DNA of 64,000 nt from Cryomorpha ignava (GTDB lineage Bacteria; Bacteroidota; Bacteroidia; Flavobacteriales_D; Cryomorphaceae), in the NCBI RefSeq assembly GCF_010686655.1, contig NZ_JAAGVY010000007.1, positions 1 through 64,000 of the forward strand, given 5' to 3'. The notes beneath the pieces are model-generated. The model was not told the DNA's origin and searched no databases. It was given only the letters and a program-made list of their open reading frames with translations. Made by a program: the position numbers and the translations under genes. Every line of letters begins with the position of its first letter. The stretch's first letter is position 1. Shown piece after piece: positions 44,365 to 51,479 of this stretch.

Positions 44365-44817
44365 ATGACACTTGCTGATAAAATAAGCGATGGCATCAAA
44401 GATGCCATGCGCGCTAAAGAAAAGGATAAATTAGAAGCACTGCGTGCCGTTAAAGCCGCATTGCTTTTAGAAATGTCGAAAAGTTCTGATAAAGAACTCA
44501 GTGAACAGGTTGAAATGCAGGTCTTAATGCGTTTGCACAAACAGCGCAAAGAATCTGCTGCCATTTACCATGAGCAAAATCGTGAAGATTTAGCAAAAGA
44601 TGAAGAATATCAGGCTTCCGTATTGGAAGAGTTTTTGCCAAAGCAAATGAGCGAATCTGAAATTGCCGCCGTTGTAGATCAAATTATTGCCCAAACCGGA
44701 GCTTCAGGAATGAAAGATATGGGAAAGGTAATGGGTCAGGCAAGCGGCAAGCTCGCAGGCAAAGCAGATGGTAAACTGATTGCTGATCTGGTGAAGCAAA
44801 AACTTGCTGCCGGTTAG
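44365..44817 (+). CDS. GatB/YqeY domain protein
   Basis: A 150-residue YqeY-like protein related to the tRNA-binding tail of GatB. Motifs: IKDAMRAKEKDKLEALRAVKA, QRKESAAIYHEQNREDLA, EEFLPKQMSE and the C-terminal GQASGKLAGKADGKLIADLV. Thought to bind tRNA; cellular role unclear. It has its own promoter and ends at an intrinsic terminator, closing the cluster. Confidence 0.9.
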   Translation: MTLADKISDGIKDAMRAKEKDKLEALRAVKAALLLEMSKSSDKELSEQVEMQVLMRLHKQRKESAAIYHEQNREDLAKDEEYQASVLEEFLPKQMSESEIAAVVDQIIAQTGASGMKDMGKVMGQASGKLAGKADGKLIADLVKQKLAAG

Positions 44818-44850
44818 TATATTATTTGGATTAATTTGGATTGTGAAAGA

Positions 44851-44872
44851 GGGGCTGGGAGGCCCCTTTTTT
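44851..44872 (+). terminator. Intrinsic terminator after yqeY
   Basis: GGGGCT-ggga-GGCCCC stem followed by TTTTTT. Confidence 0.85.
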
Positions 44873-45048
44873 GGTTTATTTCTAATTGCTGAATTATTAT
44901 TCTAAAAGAGCATAAGGATCATGTTTGTATCGGCTGTGCGGGATGTCGACCCTGCTCTATAAATGCTTCATTCTAAAATAGACAGGTGTCAAAAGACTGT
45001 CAATACTAGCAATTAGTAGTGTACCATATTGATCTTGATCTTGTTGCT

Positions 45049-45164
45049 CCGAAGGGTATCCACCCTTCGGCTGATACTTTACAATGAAAGATTATTTCGA
45101 ACTGGATTCAGCGCACATCAATAGTTCCGCAGGTCTGTGATGCAGCTTTGCGGGGGTGGATACC
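45049..45164. repeat. Hairpin and long-range inverted repeat in a 450-bp gene-free gap
   Basis: CCGAAGGG-tatcca-CCCTTCGG (45049-45070) is a perfect 8-bp hairpin without T-run. GGTATCCACCC (45055-45065) is also the reverse complement of GGGTGGATACC (45154-45164). The gap 44818-45267 otherwise has only the terminator above and no open frame worth naming; the inverted arms may be remains of a small mobile element. Confidence 0.5.
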
Positions 45165-45267
45165 ACTTACACACCCACTCCCAGAGGTCGACGAAGCAGC
45201 AACCATGAGAAAATTCCTGACCACCTTGCAGTGCACCAATAATCCCGCACAACGATCAACAAATTAA

Positions 45268-45960
45268 TTAACACTCCAATCTAAATCCAACCCCATGCAC
45301 ATTCGCAATGCTTACATTTTCATCTTCTGCCAGATGCTTGCGCAAACGTGTTATAAATACATCGAGACTCCTTCCTACAAAGTAGCTGTCATCGCCCCAA
45401 ACCATATTGGTAATTAATTCGCGCTCAATAACTTTGTTTTTATGCTCACAGAGTAATTTAAGTACTCCCGCTTCTTTCTTAGTCAGTGATTTTTTCTCGT
45501 TGCCGCGTCTCAGCTGAAAGTTGTCAGGATTGTACGTAAATGATCCAATTTTAAAGGTGCTATTCTCAGCGTCATCCTTATCTGGATTTTTCTTATAGCG
45601 TTTTAGCACGGCTTCTATTCGCAGTACCAACTCCTCATTGCTAAAAGGTTTGGTTATGTAATCGTCCGCTCCAGTGCGCAGTCCCTCTACCTTGTCTTCT
45701 ACCATAGATTTTGCTGTGAGAAAAATAATGGGCACCTCAGTATCTATTTTGCGGATGTCGCGGGCGAGCTCAAACCCATCTTTTTTGGGCATCATTACAT
45801 CGAGTAAACACAAGTGGTAGTTACCCTTGTTAAATTGCATAAGCCCCTCTTTTCCATCACGGCAGAGGTGCACAGTATAGCCTTTTTCTTTAAGTGTATC
45901 CTGAATAACAAAACCCAGACCCGGGTCGTCTTCAACAAGTAGTATTTGTGCAGTTGGCAT
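45268..45960 (-). CDS. RprY-like OmpR-family response regulator
   Basis: A 230-residue regulator: receiver domain with D54 (LLDVMMPKKDGF), FLTAK and KPFSNEEL; winged-helix C-terminus with LTKKEAGVLKLL, DVFITRLRKHL and GVGFRLEC. It resembles RprY of Bacteroides. The kinase gene ends 2 nt upstream of its start. Targets are unknown; the adjacent barrel/YceI/cytochrome operon is a natural candidate. Confidence 0.9.
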   Translation of the reverse strand: MPTAQILLVEDDPGLGFVIQDTLKEKGYTVHLCRDGKEGLMQFNKGNYHLCLLDVMMPKKDGFELARDIRKIDTEVPIIFLTAKSMVEDKVEGLRTGADDYITKPFSNEELVLRIEAVLKRYKKNPDKDDAENSTFKIGSFTYNPDNFQLRRGNEKKSLTKKEAGVLKLLCEHKNKVIERELITNMVWGDDSYFVGRSLDVFITRLRKHLAEDENVSIANVHGVGFRLEC

Positions 45961-45962
45961 AG

Positions 45963-47300
45963 CTATTTCGTGTTTTTTATGGGAAATTGAAGTGTAAAAA
46001 TGGTTCCCTCGCCCTCCTTACTTTTTACCGATATCTTTCCTTTATGCGCCATTACGATCTGATTTACATAATACAAGCCCAAGCCAAATCCTTTTACATC
46101 GTGCAAATTGCCCGTAGGAACCCTATAAAACTTATCAAAAATATAGTCAATTGATTTGCGGGGAATTCCTATTCCATTGTCTTCTACCTCAATGATTAAG
46201 TTATCTCGCATGTTTGATGTCTTGATGAGAATTGCCGTTTTTGCTTTGCTGTATTTTGTAGCATTATCAAGCAAGTTGTGAATGACGTTTGAAATGTGAA
46301 CCGGGTCGCCTGATATGTTTTGATTTTCCGCAATCAATTCTAGATTAATAGAAATTTCGTCATTTTCGCGAACCAAAGTGATTGATTCAGCGGCATTTTT
46401 AATAATCTGATGCATATCCAATGGCTGATAGTTTATTTCAACTCCCTTTTTGTCGAGCAAGGCAAGTTGCAAAACTTTATCCACCTGTAGTCTTAGTCTT
46501 TGATTTTCATTGTAAATAAGCTGAGCGTAATTCTTGAGGCGCTCGGGCTGATCTTTAATTTTATCGCCTAACAAAATCTCGCTCGATAAGCTGATTGTAG
46601 AGATAGGCGTGCGCAGCTCATGGGTCATATTATTGATAAAATCTGATTTCATTTCCGAAAGCTTCTTTTGTCGGAGAATTAGATAAACGGCATAAGCGAA
46701 AAAGAGAAATACAATCAAACTGATAATTGCTGAAAATGCCCATGTTGAAACTTGTGGTTTTAGGGTACTTACTTCGTAAAGCGTTCTGTCAGGAAAAAAT
46801 ACTCCGAAATAATGCCCGTCTTTATCCCATTTTATTTGTGGAGTTGAGGCAGTATAATCTGTGATAGTGGTGTCGTCATTAAGGGCTATATAGTCGCCAT
46901 ACACAATGCTATCAGTAAAACAATCATAAACGCCGTATTCAAAATTCTCGCCAATATTTCTCCGTTGAAATTCTGATTTTAGCAGGCTTTCCAGCAAATA
47001 GGGGTGTACGGTGTCATTAATCGCAACAGAAAAATAATTAGGTCTTATTTGCTTTACGGCTTGAAAAAGCTCTGCCGGGTCATTATTGATCGTCAAAATC
47101 TCATTAGCCACATTGGTCAATGCCATTGTTACACGGTCATTAAATTGCTTTGATTCTGCTGTAGCCTGTTCCTTGCGCAGGTCGAGTTGTGTTTGCTGCA
47201 CCTTAAAAGCCTTATCGAGCCAATAAATTTGGGTAGCAATAATACCAGCAACAGATACTGTAGCGAGTAAAATTAAAATTCCTATCAGCTTCTTTCCCAT
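45963..47300 (-). CDS. RprX-like sensor histidine kinase
   Basis: A 445-residue kinase with membrane helices at about 5-25 and 188-210 enclosing a periplasmic sensor of about 160 residues. DHp phosphoacceptor H227 (NNMTHELRTPIS), N box HNLLDNATKYS, G1 VEDNGIGIP and G2 GFGLGLYYV. The TAACTTTG promoter box is only 4 nt from the ATG. It is paired with the regulator downstream. Confidence 0.9.
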   Translation of the reverse strand: MGKKLIGILILLATVSVAGIIATQIYWLDKAFKVQQTQLDLRKEQATAESKQFNDRVTMALTNVANEILTINNDPAELFQAVKQIRPNYFSVAINDTVHPYLLESLLKSEFQRRNIGENFEYGVYDCFTDSIVYGDYIALNDDTTITDYTASTPQIKWDKDGHYFGVFFPDRTLYEVSTLKPQVSTWAFSAIISLIVFLFFAYAVYLILRQKKLSEMKSDFINNMTHELRTPISTISLSSEILLGDKIKDQPERLKNYAQLIYNENQRLRLQVDKVLQLALLDKKGVEINYQPLDMHQIIKNAAESITLVRENDEISINLELIAENQNISGDPVHISNVIHNLLDNATKYSKAKTAILIKTSNMRDNLIIEVEDNGIGIPRKSIDYIFDKFYRVPTGNLHDVKGFGLGLYYVNQIVMAHKGKISVKSKEGEGTIFTLQFPIKNTK

Positions 47301-47304
47301 AAGG

Positions 47305-47312
47305 CAAAGTTA
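47305..47312 (-). promoter_or_regulatory. -7 promoter box (TAACTTTG), near-leaderless
   Basis: An exact TAnnTTTG on the minus strand, 4 nt before the kinase ATG. Confidence 0.55.
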
Positions 47313-47363
47313 CGGCAAGAAGGTAGAATAGATTTTGGATTTAACAGAATGGTAACAACACGT

Positions 47364-48266
47364 TTAATTCTCTTTCGGTTTTTTATTGCGGTCTTTAAGC
47401 GTAAATACTCTCGAAATGTTAAATCCAAAATGAATATCTCCATTTCCCCATTGACCAGTGGTTTCTGTCATAAAGCTCTTGTCAATCATTCCTATTGAAT
47501 TTGTAAATTGCAATTGAAAAACGTGACCACCCGTTTCAATATCAATTCCTACAGAGAGCGAATTGTGATAAATATCTGCAATCTGGTCTGGTATTACATA
47601 GTAGTACTCGCCGGTAATGGCAAGTCTGTTGGTTAACTTCTGCCTTCCACCAATTCCAATAATATAAACATCATTTTTCACGGAGGTGTTCTCCACTAAA
47701 TTGCGATGAACCATTGTAGGCATGAGCATAAGGCTCGTTCCTTCGCTAAACTTTCTTCCCAAAAGTACCTGATACGTGTACGTAAGACGGGAAGTGAAAT
47801 AATTCTCACGTTCTGCATCAGCCCATTCAAGCATGTTAGAAGCGATGGAGGCGTAAAGCGATAGGGTAATGGGCATTACTTTTTTGCCCGAACTCTGGCG
47901 TAGCGCCTTGAACTTTACTGATCCGTCCAGTGCTTTTTGTACTGAACTGCGCCCGAAACCTATCATCAGTCGATCTGTAATTCCATAGTCAAACCCAATC
48001 CGTATTGTAGCTTGATCTAGACCATAAAGGTTATTTATTCCTGAGTTTAACGTCCCGAAACGGTGCGAAATTCTAAAGTCCAGAACCCCTTCAGAAACGT
48101 TTTCAATGCTTTGTGAATTGATAATGTGGGTGCTCTTAAAACTCGCGGAGGCGTAATTCGTGGTTTCTTCCTCTTCTATTAGATCAAGCAGACTGCTTCC
48201 TTCATCCTGTGCCAGAAGAAAGAACGGAAAGAAAAATAGAAGAAAAGCGAAGAGAATCTTTGTCAT
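47364..48266 (-). CDS. DUF5777-type outer-membrane beta-barrel protein
   Basis: A 300-residue exported protein (signal peptide 1-19, FFLLAQ) with alternating strand pattern: ISHRFGTLNSGINNLYGLDQ, RIGFDYGITDRLMIGFGRSS, YTYQVLLGRKF, YYYVIPDQIADI, HVFQLQFTNSIGM. I recall the DUF5777 family by these phrases. It overlaps the YceI gene by 4 bp, so it is the last member of a cytochrome/OB/YceI operon and probably an outer-membrane component of that system. Confidence 0.8.
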   Translation of the reverse strand: MTKILFAFLLFFFPFFLLAQDEGSSLLDLIEEEETTNYASASFKSTHIINSQSIENVSEGVLDFRISHRFGTLNSGINNLYGLDQATIRIGFDYGITDRLMIGFGRSSVQKALDGSVKFKALRQSSGKKVMPITLSLYASIASNMLEWADAERENYFTSRLTYTYQVLLGRKFSEGTSLMLMPTMVHRNLVENTSVKNDVYIIGIGGRQKLTNRLAITGEYYYVIPDQIADIYHNSLSVGIDIETGGHVFQLQFTNSIGMIDKSFMTETTGQWGNGDIHFGFNISRVFTLKDRNKKPKEN

Positions 48267-48814
48267 CTTTTAAGTGCTTCCAATTCTGCTGCAACAGTAA
48301 CTTCTATTTCATTCGCAATCTTATCTCTTACTACTGAAGGAATTTCAATGTCGAAGTCTTCAGGACTCAATTTAAAAACTGCATTTGAGTTTATCTTCTC
48401 TCCCGATACCGTGAGCACACCTGGGGTAGTGATCTGTTTCGTTACCCCATGTAGGGTTATCTCACCACTCACCGCAACAGGATATTCTCCGTCTTTTGAA
48501 AAATCTACGTCACTAATGTTCTCTATACTTCCTTTAAATACGGATTTTGGAAACTTGCTTGACTCAACATAGTTTTCATTGAAATGCTCTTGCATCAAGG
48601 CTTTCTTGAAGTTGAACGACTTCATTAATACCGAAAATTCGAATGCCCCGGTTTTTGAATCAAGAACGGCTGTGGCATTGAAATTATCTGCTTTAATATC
48701 TTCGACCGGTGTGGATGAGAAGAAAGAGATATTTCCATTTCTGGTGAAGTATTTATCTTGGGCAAAACCACTTAAGGTTACTGCCATTAATAGTATTGTT
48801 GTTATAGTTTTCAT
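48263..48814 (-). CDS. YceI-family periplasmic lipid-binding-like protein
   Basis: A 183-residue protein with signal peptide (1-18, LSGFAQ) and the YceI beta-barrel pattern: SFFSSTPVEDIKADN, MQEHFNENYVESSKFP (the conserved F-x-x-x-x-Y/F-P motif), GEITLHGVTKQIT, and an FDIEIP tail. YceI proteins hold long isoprenoid chains, often quinone-like, in a barrel. It overlaps DUF5777 by 4 bp. Confidence 0.9.
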   Translation of the reverse strand: MKTITTILLMAVTLSGFAQDKYFTRNGNISFFSSTPVEDIKADNFNATAVLDSKTGAFEFSVLMKSFNFKKALMQEHFNENYVESSKFPKSVFKGSIENISDVDFSKDGEYPVAVSGEITLHGVTKQITTPGVLTVSGEKINSNAVFKLSPEDFDIEIPSVVRDKIANEIEVTVAAELEALKR

Positions 48815-48827
48815 GATATTTTATTTT

Positions 48828-49238
48828 TTATTGGATTATACATTGATTCAGTTCTACATCAGAATTAATTCCTGTGCAAAGTCCTTTAAGCGATACTTCG
48901 CTACCTTTAGATGGTGTTTCAACTTTATTAAATTTAGGATCTATGCGGCATTTAACGCCGAAAATAGGATGGGAAGAATTGAGAATAAGGGTGCTGCTAG
49001 AGTCAGCATTTTGCATTACATCCACCACAGTGCCAGTCACTTCAAGAATATTGCCCGTAAAGGTTTTATTTCCCGCAACTTCATCTGCAGTAAACTCATC
49101 ATACAAGTCTTCGCTACTTCCTTGCCAGGTTGCTTCTTTATCGCGTAAAGACTCAACGGGTTTTTGAAACATATAGTAGCCTATAGATACGGCTACTGCC
49201 ACTAGTATTAATACTGAGAATATTATCTTTTTTTTCAT
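48828..49238 (-). CDS. Membrane-anchored OB-fold protein (tRNA_anti-like)
   Basis: A 136-residue protein: N-terminal membrane helix (5-24), short linker, then an OB fold with FTADEVAGNKTFTGNILEVTG, CRIDPKF and LKGLCTG. This matches the PF12869 type, found in Bacteroidota next to YceI and cytochrome genes. Ligand unknown; the two cysteines are spaced too far apart for a metal motif by eye. Confidence 0.75.
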   Translation of the reverse strand: MKKKIIFSVLILVAVAVSIGYYMFQKPVESLRDKEATWQGSSEDLYDEFTADEVAGNKTFTGNILEVTGTVVDVMQNADSSSTLILNSSHPIFGVKCRIDPKFNKVETPSKGSEVSLKGLCTGINSDVELNQCIIQ

Positions 49239-49250
49239 GGTTTCTAAATT

Positions 49251-49634
49251 TTACTCTGGTGCGCCATTGTTAATCCATACTTGAATCGCTTCTAAGTCAC
49301 AGCTGGATAAGGGCCCTGAGGGTGGCATGTTTTGCTGAACCAATACCCTTGTACCCAGTTTCCCATCATCAGCTATTGATTTCATTTGTTGATAGGTTTC
49401 AAGGCTTATGCCGCCGGTAGGATTCACGCCTGTGTGGCAACCAGATATGGCGCAGCTTCCATTTGCAATAGCTTGTATCGAATTTGTGTATGTAATTACA
49501 GAAAGCGTATCACAATTCAAATTTCCATAGGGGTATAGTTCTTCTTCATTGTCGTAATAGCAACTAGAGACGAAAGTGCCAGATAGAAGGATAAGTATTA
49601 TTCCTAAGGTTTTATGTTTATTGAGGCGCTCCAT
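49251..49634 (-). CDS. Monoheme cytochrome c-like lipoprotein, CX4CH
   Basis: A 127-residue lipoprotein (lipobox VSSC, C25). The single heme site is C61-A-I-S-G-C66-H67, a CX4CH spacing instead of CXXCH. A possible methionine ligand lies in QQNMPPSG. The C-terminus (AIQVWINNGAPE) is typical of small PSCyt1-like cytochromes in this phylum. It overlaps the upstream diheme gene by 17 bp. Confidence 0.78.
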   Translation of the reverse strand: MERLNKHKTLGIILILLSGTFVSSCYYDNEEELYPYGNLNCDTLSVITYTNSIQAIANGSCAISGCHTGVNPTGGISLETYQQMKSIADDGKLGTRVLVQQNMPPSGPLSSCDLEAIQVWINNGAPE

Positions 49635-50355
49635 TTTCTATCCAGATTCTAATTAAATCAATTTCACATTGCGGTAATTGGCTACTTTGATAGGGCATTG
49701 GCGTAGCTGTGCCAACATGTTGGACAGCTTGTAAGAGGCTTCCATCAATTGACTGATCTCTCACATTGGCATATCCGCTCAAACTGATATCACCTTGAGG
49801 AGATGACCCCGAGTGGCAGCCAAGGCATTTGGCAGTAATAATAGGCTCTATTTTTGAAACGTAAGTAACGTTGGTTGTATCACAATCGCCATTATTGCAG
49901 CTTAAATTTAGCGCGCCTTGTTGAATCCAAGCTGCAATCAATCCTATTTGCTCTGAGGTCAAAGGGTTTCCATCTCCAGGTGGAGGCATAATATTATCAG
50001 GGTCGTTTTCGGTTATTACTTCATACAAGTCGCTACCATCTAAGTCAAAAGGACGTACATCTCCGGTATTAATAATGTTCTCGTAGTTGTTTAAGATAAC
50101 TCCATCCTCGGCGGCGTCGGCGCTGTGGCAACCGGGTATTGCGCAATTACTTACCAGCAACGGAAGAATGGTTTGTGAAAAGTAGATTGTGTCAGGATCG
50201 CAAGGATAAGGGTTGGGGTTGAGGGTGTCGCCAGGTCCACCACCTGTGCCTCCTGTGCCACCATTAAGTGGAGGCAAGGGCGGCTCGTGCTTACAGCTTA
50301 AGATTACTAGCACGCCCACGAATACAAATATTATACTCGTTAAAAGGTTTTTCAT
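49618..50355 (-). CDS. Diheme cytochrome c-like lipoprotein
   Basis: A 245-residue lipoprotein (lipobox LSC, C21), glycine-rich linker (GGTGGTGGG), then two heme domains. The first has C71-A-I-P-G-C76-H77 (CX4CH) and M123 in NIMPPPG. The second has C177-L-G-C180-H181 (CXXCH) and a later PMPYQ. Both domains end AAWIQQGA or IRIWIENGAPQ. It is the first gene of the operon, with a TATATTTG promoter. It likely shuttles electrons at the periplasmic face of a membrane. Confidence 0.82.
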   Translation of the reverse strand: MKNLLTSIIFVFVGVLVILSCKHEPPLPPLNGGTGGTGGGPGDTLNPNPYPCDPDTIYFSQTILPLLVSNCAIPGCHSADAAEDGVILNNYENIINTGDVRPFDLDGSDLYEVITENDPDNIMPPPGDGNPLTSEQIGLIAAWIQQGALNLSCNNGDCDTTNVTYVSKIEPIITAKCLGCHSGSSPQGDISLSGYANVRDQSIDGSLLQAVQHVGTATPMPYQSSQLPQCEIDLIRIWIENGAPQ

Positions 50356-50373
50356 TTGGGTTTAATTTCGTCA

Positions 50374-50381
50374 CAAATATA
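50374..50381 (-). promoter_or_regulatory. -7 promoter box (TATATTTG) of the cytochrome operon
   Basis: An exact TAnnTTTG on the minus strand, 18 nt before the ATG at 50355. Confidence 0.6.
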
Positions 50382-50460
50382 GGTGCTTATCTCAAGGGTA
50401 TATAATAAATGCTGCCGAGCAGGGATATATTGGTTCTGAACAGGGATATTGAAGAACCGA

Positions 50461-50631
50461 CTACCTGGAATGGTGGGATACAATCCAAAATATCTTTGTG
50501 AAATCCATCTTTACTCCGCTACTTTTTGAATTTTCAATAAGTACCTTTTCAAGTATGAAGCCCAGGTCTGGTATAGCCTGCTCGTTAATGAGTTTTAAGG
50601 CAAAGTTAATTTCATTATCATGTACTATCAT
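50461..50631 (-). CDS. Possible 56-aa small protein
   Basis: ATG to TAG, 56 codons, in the 347-bp gap between the LytTR gene and the cytochrome operon. The translation (MIVHDNEINFALKLINEQ, then AIPDLGFILEKVLIEN) has a natural soluble composition with a helix-like middle, but nothing I recognise. It could be a real small gene, the remnant of a longer one, or chance. The frame stays open for nine codons upstream. There is no clear promoter. The rest of the gap shows nothing beyond the TATATTTG box. Confidence 0.3.
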   Translation of the reverse strand: MIVHDNEINFALKLINEQAIPDLGFILEKVLIENSKSSGVKMDFTKIFWIVSHHSR

Positions 50632-50702
50632 TGTTTCGCAATTTACTATCTCATAGAACTACGATAATAAAGGTGAACATAGATTTTAATTAGAACGAAT
50701 GT

Positions 50703-51479
50703 TTAATCATTTAATTCTCCTTTTAGCCACTTTCGAAATTGTGGGGCACGTTCAGAACTTACAATGCAAAATTTCTCATTGTCAAACTCGGGGATGAGAT
50801 TTAGCTGAACCCGACCCTTGCTGAAAGATTTCATCGATTCGATGCTTGATATATTTACAATTAAGTTGCGATTAATCCTGAAAAAGGTGAGCGGATTCAA
50901 ATCGCTCTCCACCGATGAGAGGCTTTCGTCAAGAGGATATGATTTCCCTTTTGTCGACACCATAAATGTTGATTTTTGTATGGAGTGAAAATAGGCGGCT
51001 TCATTTGGGCTTACCACAAACATATTTGTTCCATATTTCACCAAATATCTTTTGGTTTGGAGTAATTCCTTTTTATCTATTGCATTTGCGATAGCTCTGA
51101 AATCAACTTTATCTCTGGTTAGACCCATGCGTTCCCGCAAGCGCTCGAAAGATTTTGCTAAATCTTTGCGATTCACTGGCTTTAAGAGGTAATCAATTGC
51201 ATTGGCTTCAAAAGCCCTGATTGCATATTGATTGTAGGCCGTGGTAAAAATGATGGGAATCGCTGTATTTATTTCCATAAAAATCTCAAAACACAGACCG
51301 TCCGCGAGCTCCACATCGCTTATTATCACATCGGGAGAATTCTCCTTGAGAAATGCGGTGGCGCTCTTTATAGAATCCAATACACCGGCTATTTCGCCAT
51401 CAGGCTCGATTTCTAATATTAACTTCTTTATCCGCTCACTGGCTGGAAGCTCATCTTCTAAAATTAAAATTTTCATCAC
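50703..51479 (-). CDS. LytTR-family response regulator
   Basis: A 258-residue regulator: receiver domain with acidic E8-D9, D55 (ISDVELAD) and a YLLKPVNRKDL lysine; C-terminal LytTR DNA-binding domain with FFRINRNLIVNISSIES. Its start (ATGATG) overlaps the kinase stop by 4 bp. The neighbouring kinase is its partner. Confidence 0.9.
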   Translation of the reverse strand: MMKILILEDELPASERIKKLILEIEPDGEIAGVLDSIKSATAFLKENSPDVIISDVELADGLCFEIFMEINTAIPIIFTTAYNQYAIRAFEANAIDYLLKPVNRKDLAKSFERLRERMGLTRDKVDFRAIANAIDKKELLQTKRYLVKYGTNMFVVSPNEAAYFHSIQKSTFMVSTKGKSYPLDESLSSVESDLNPLTFFRINRNLIVNISSIESMKSFSKGRVQLNLIPEFDNEKFCIVSSERAPQFRKWLKGELND

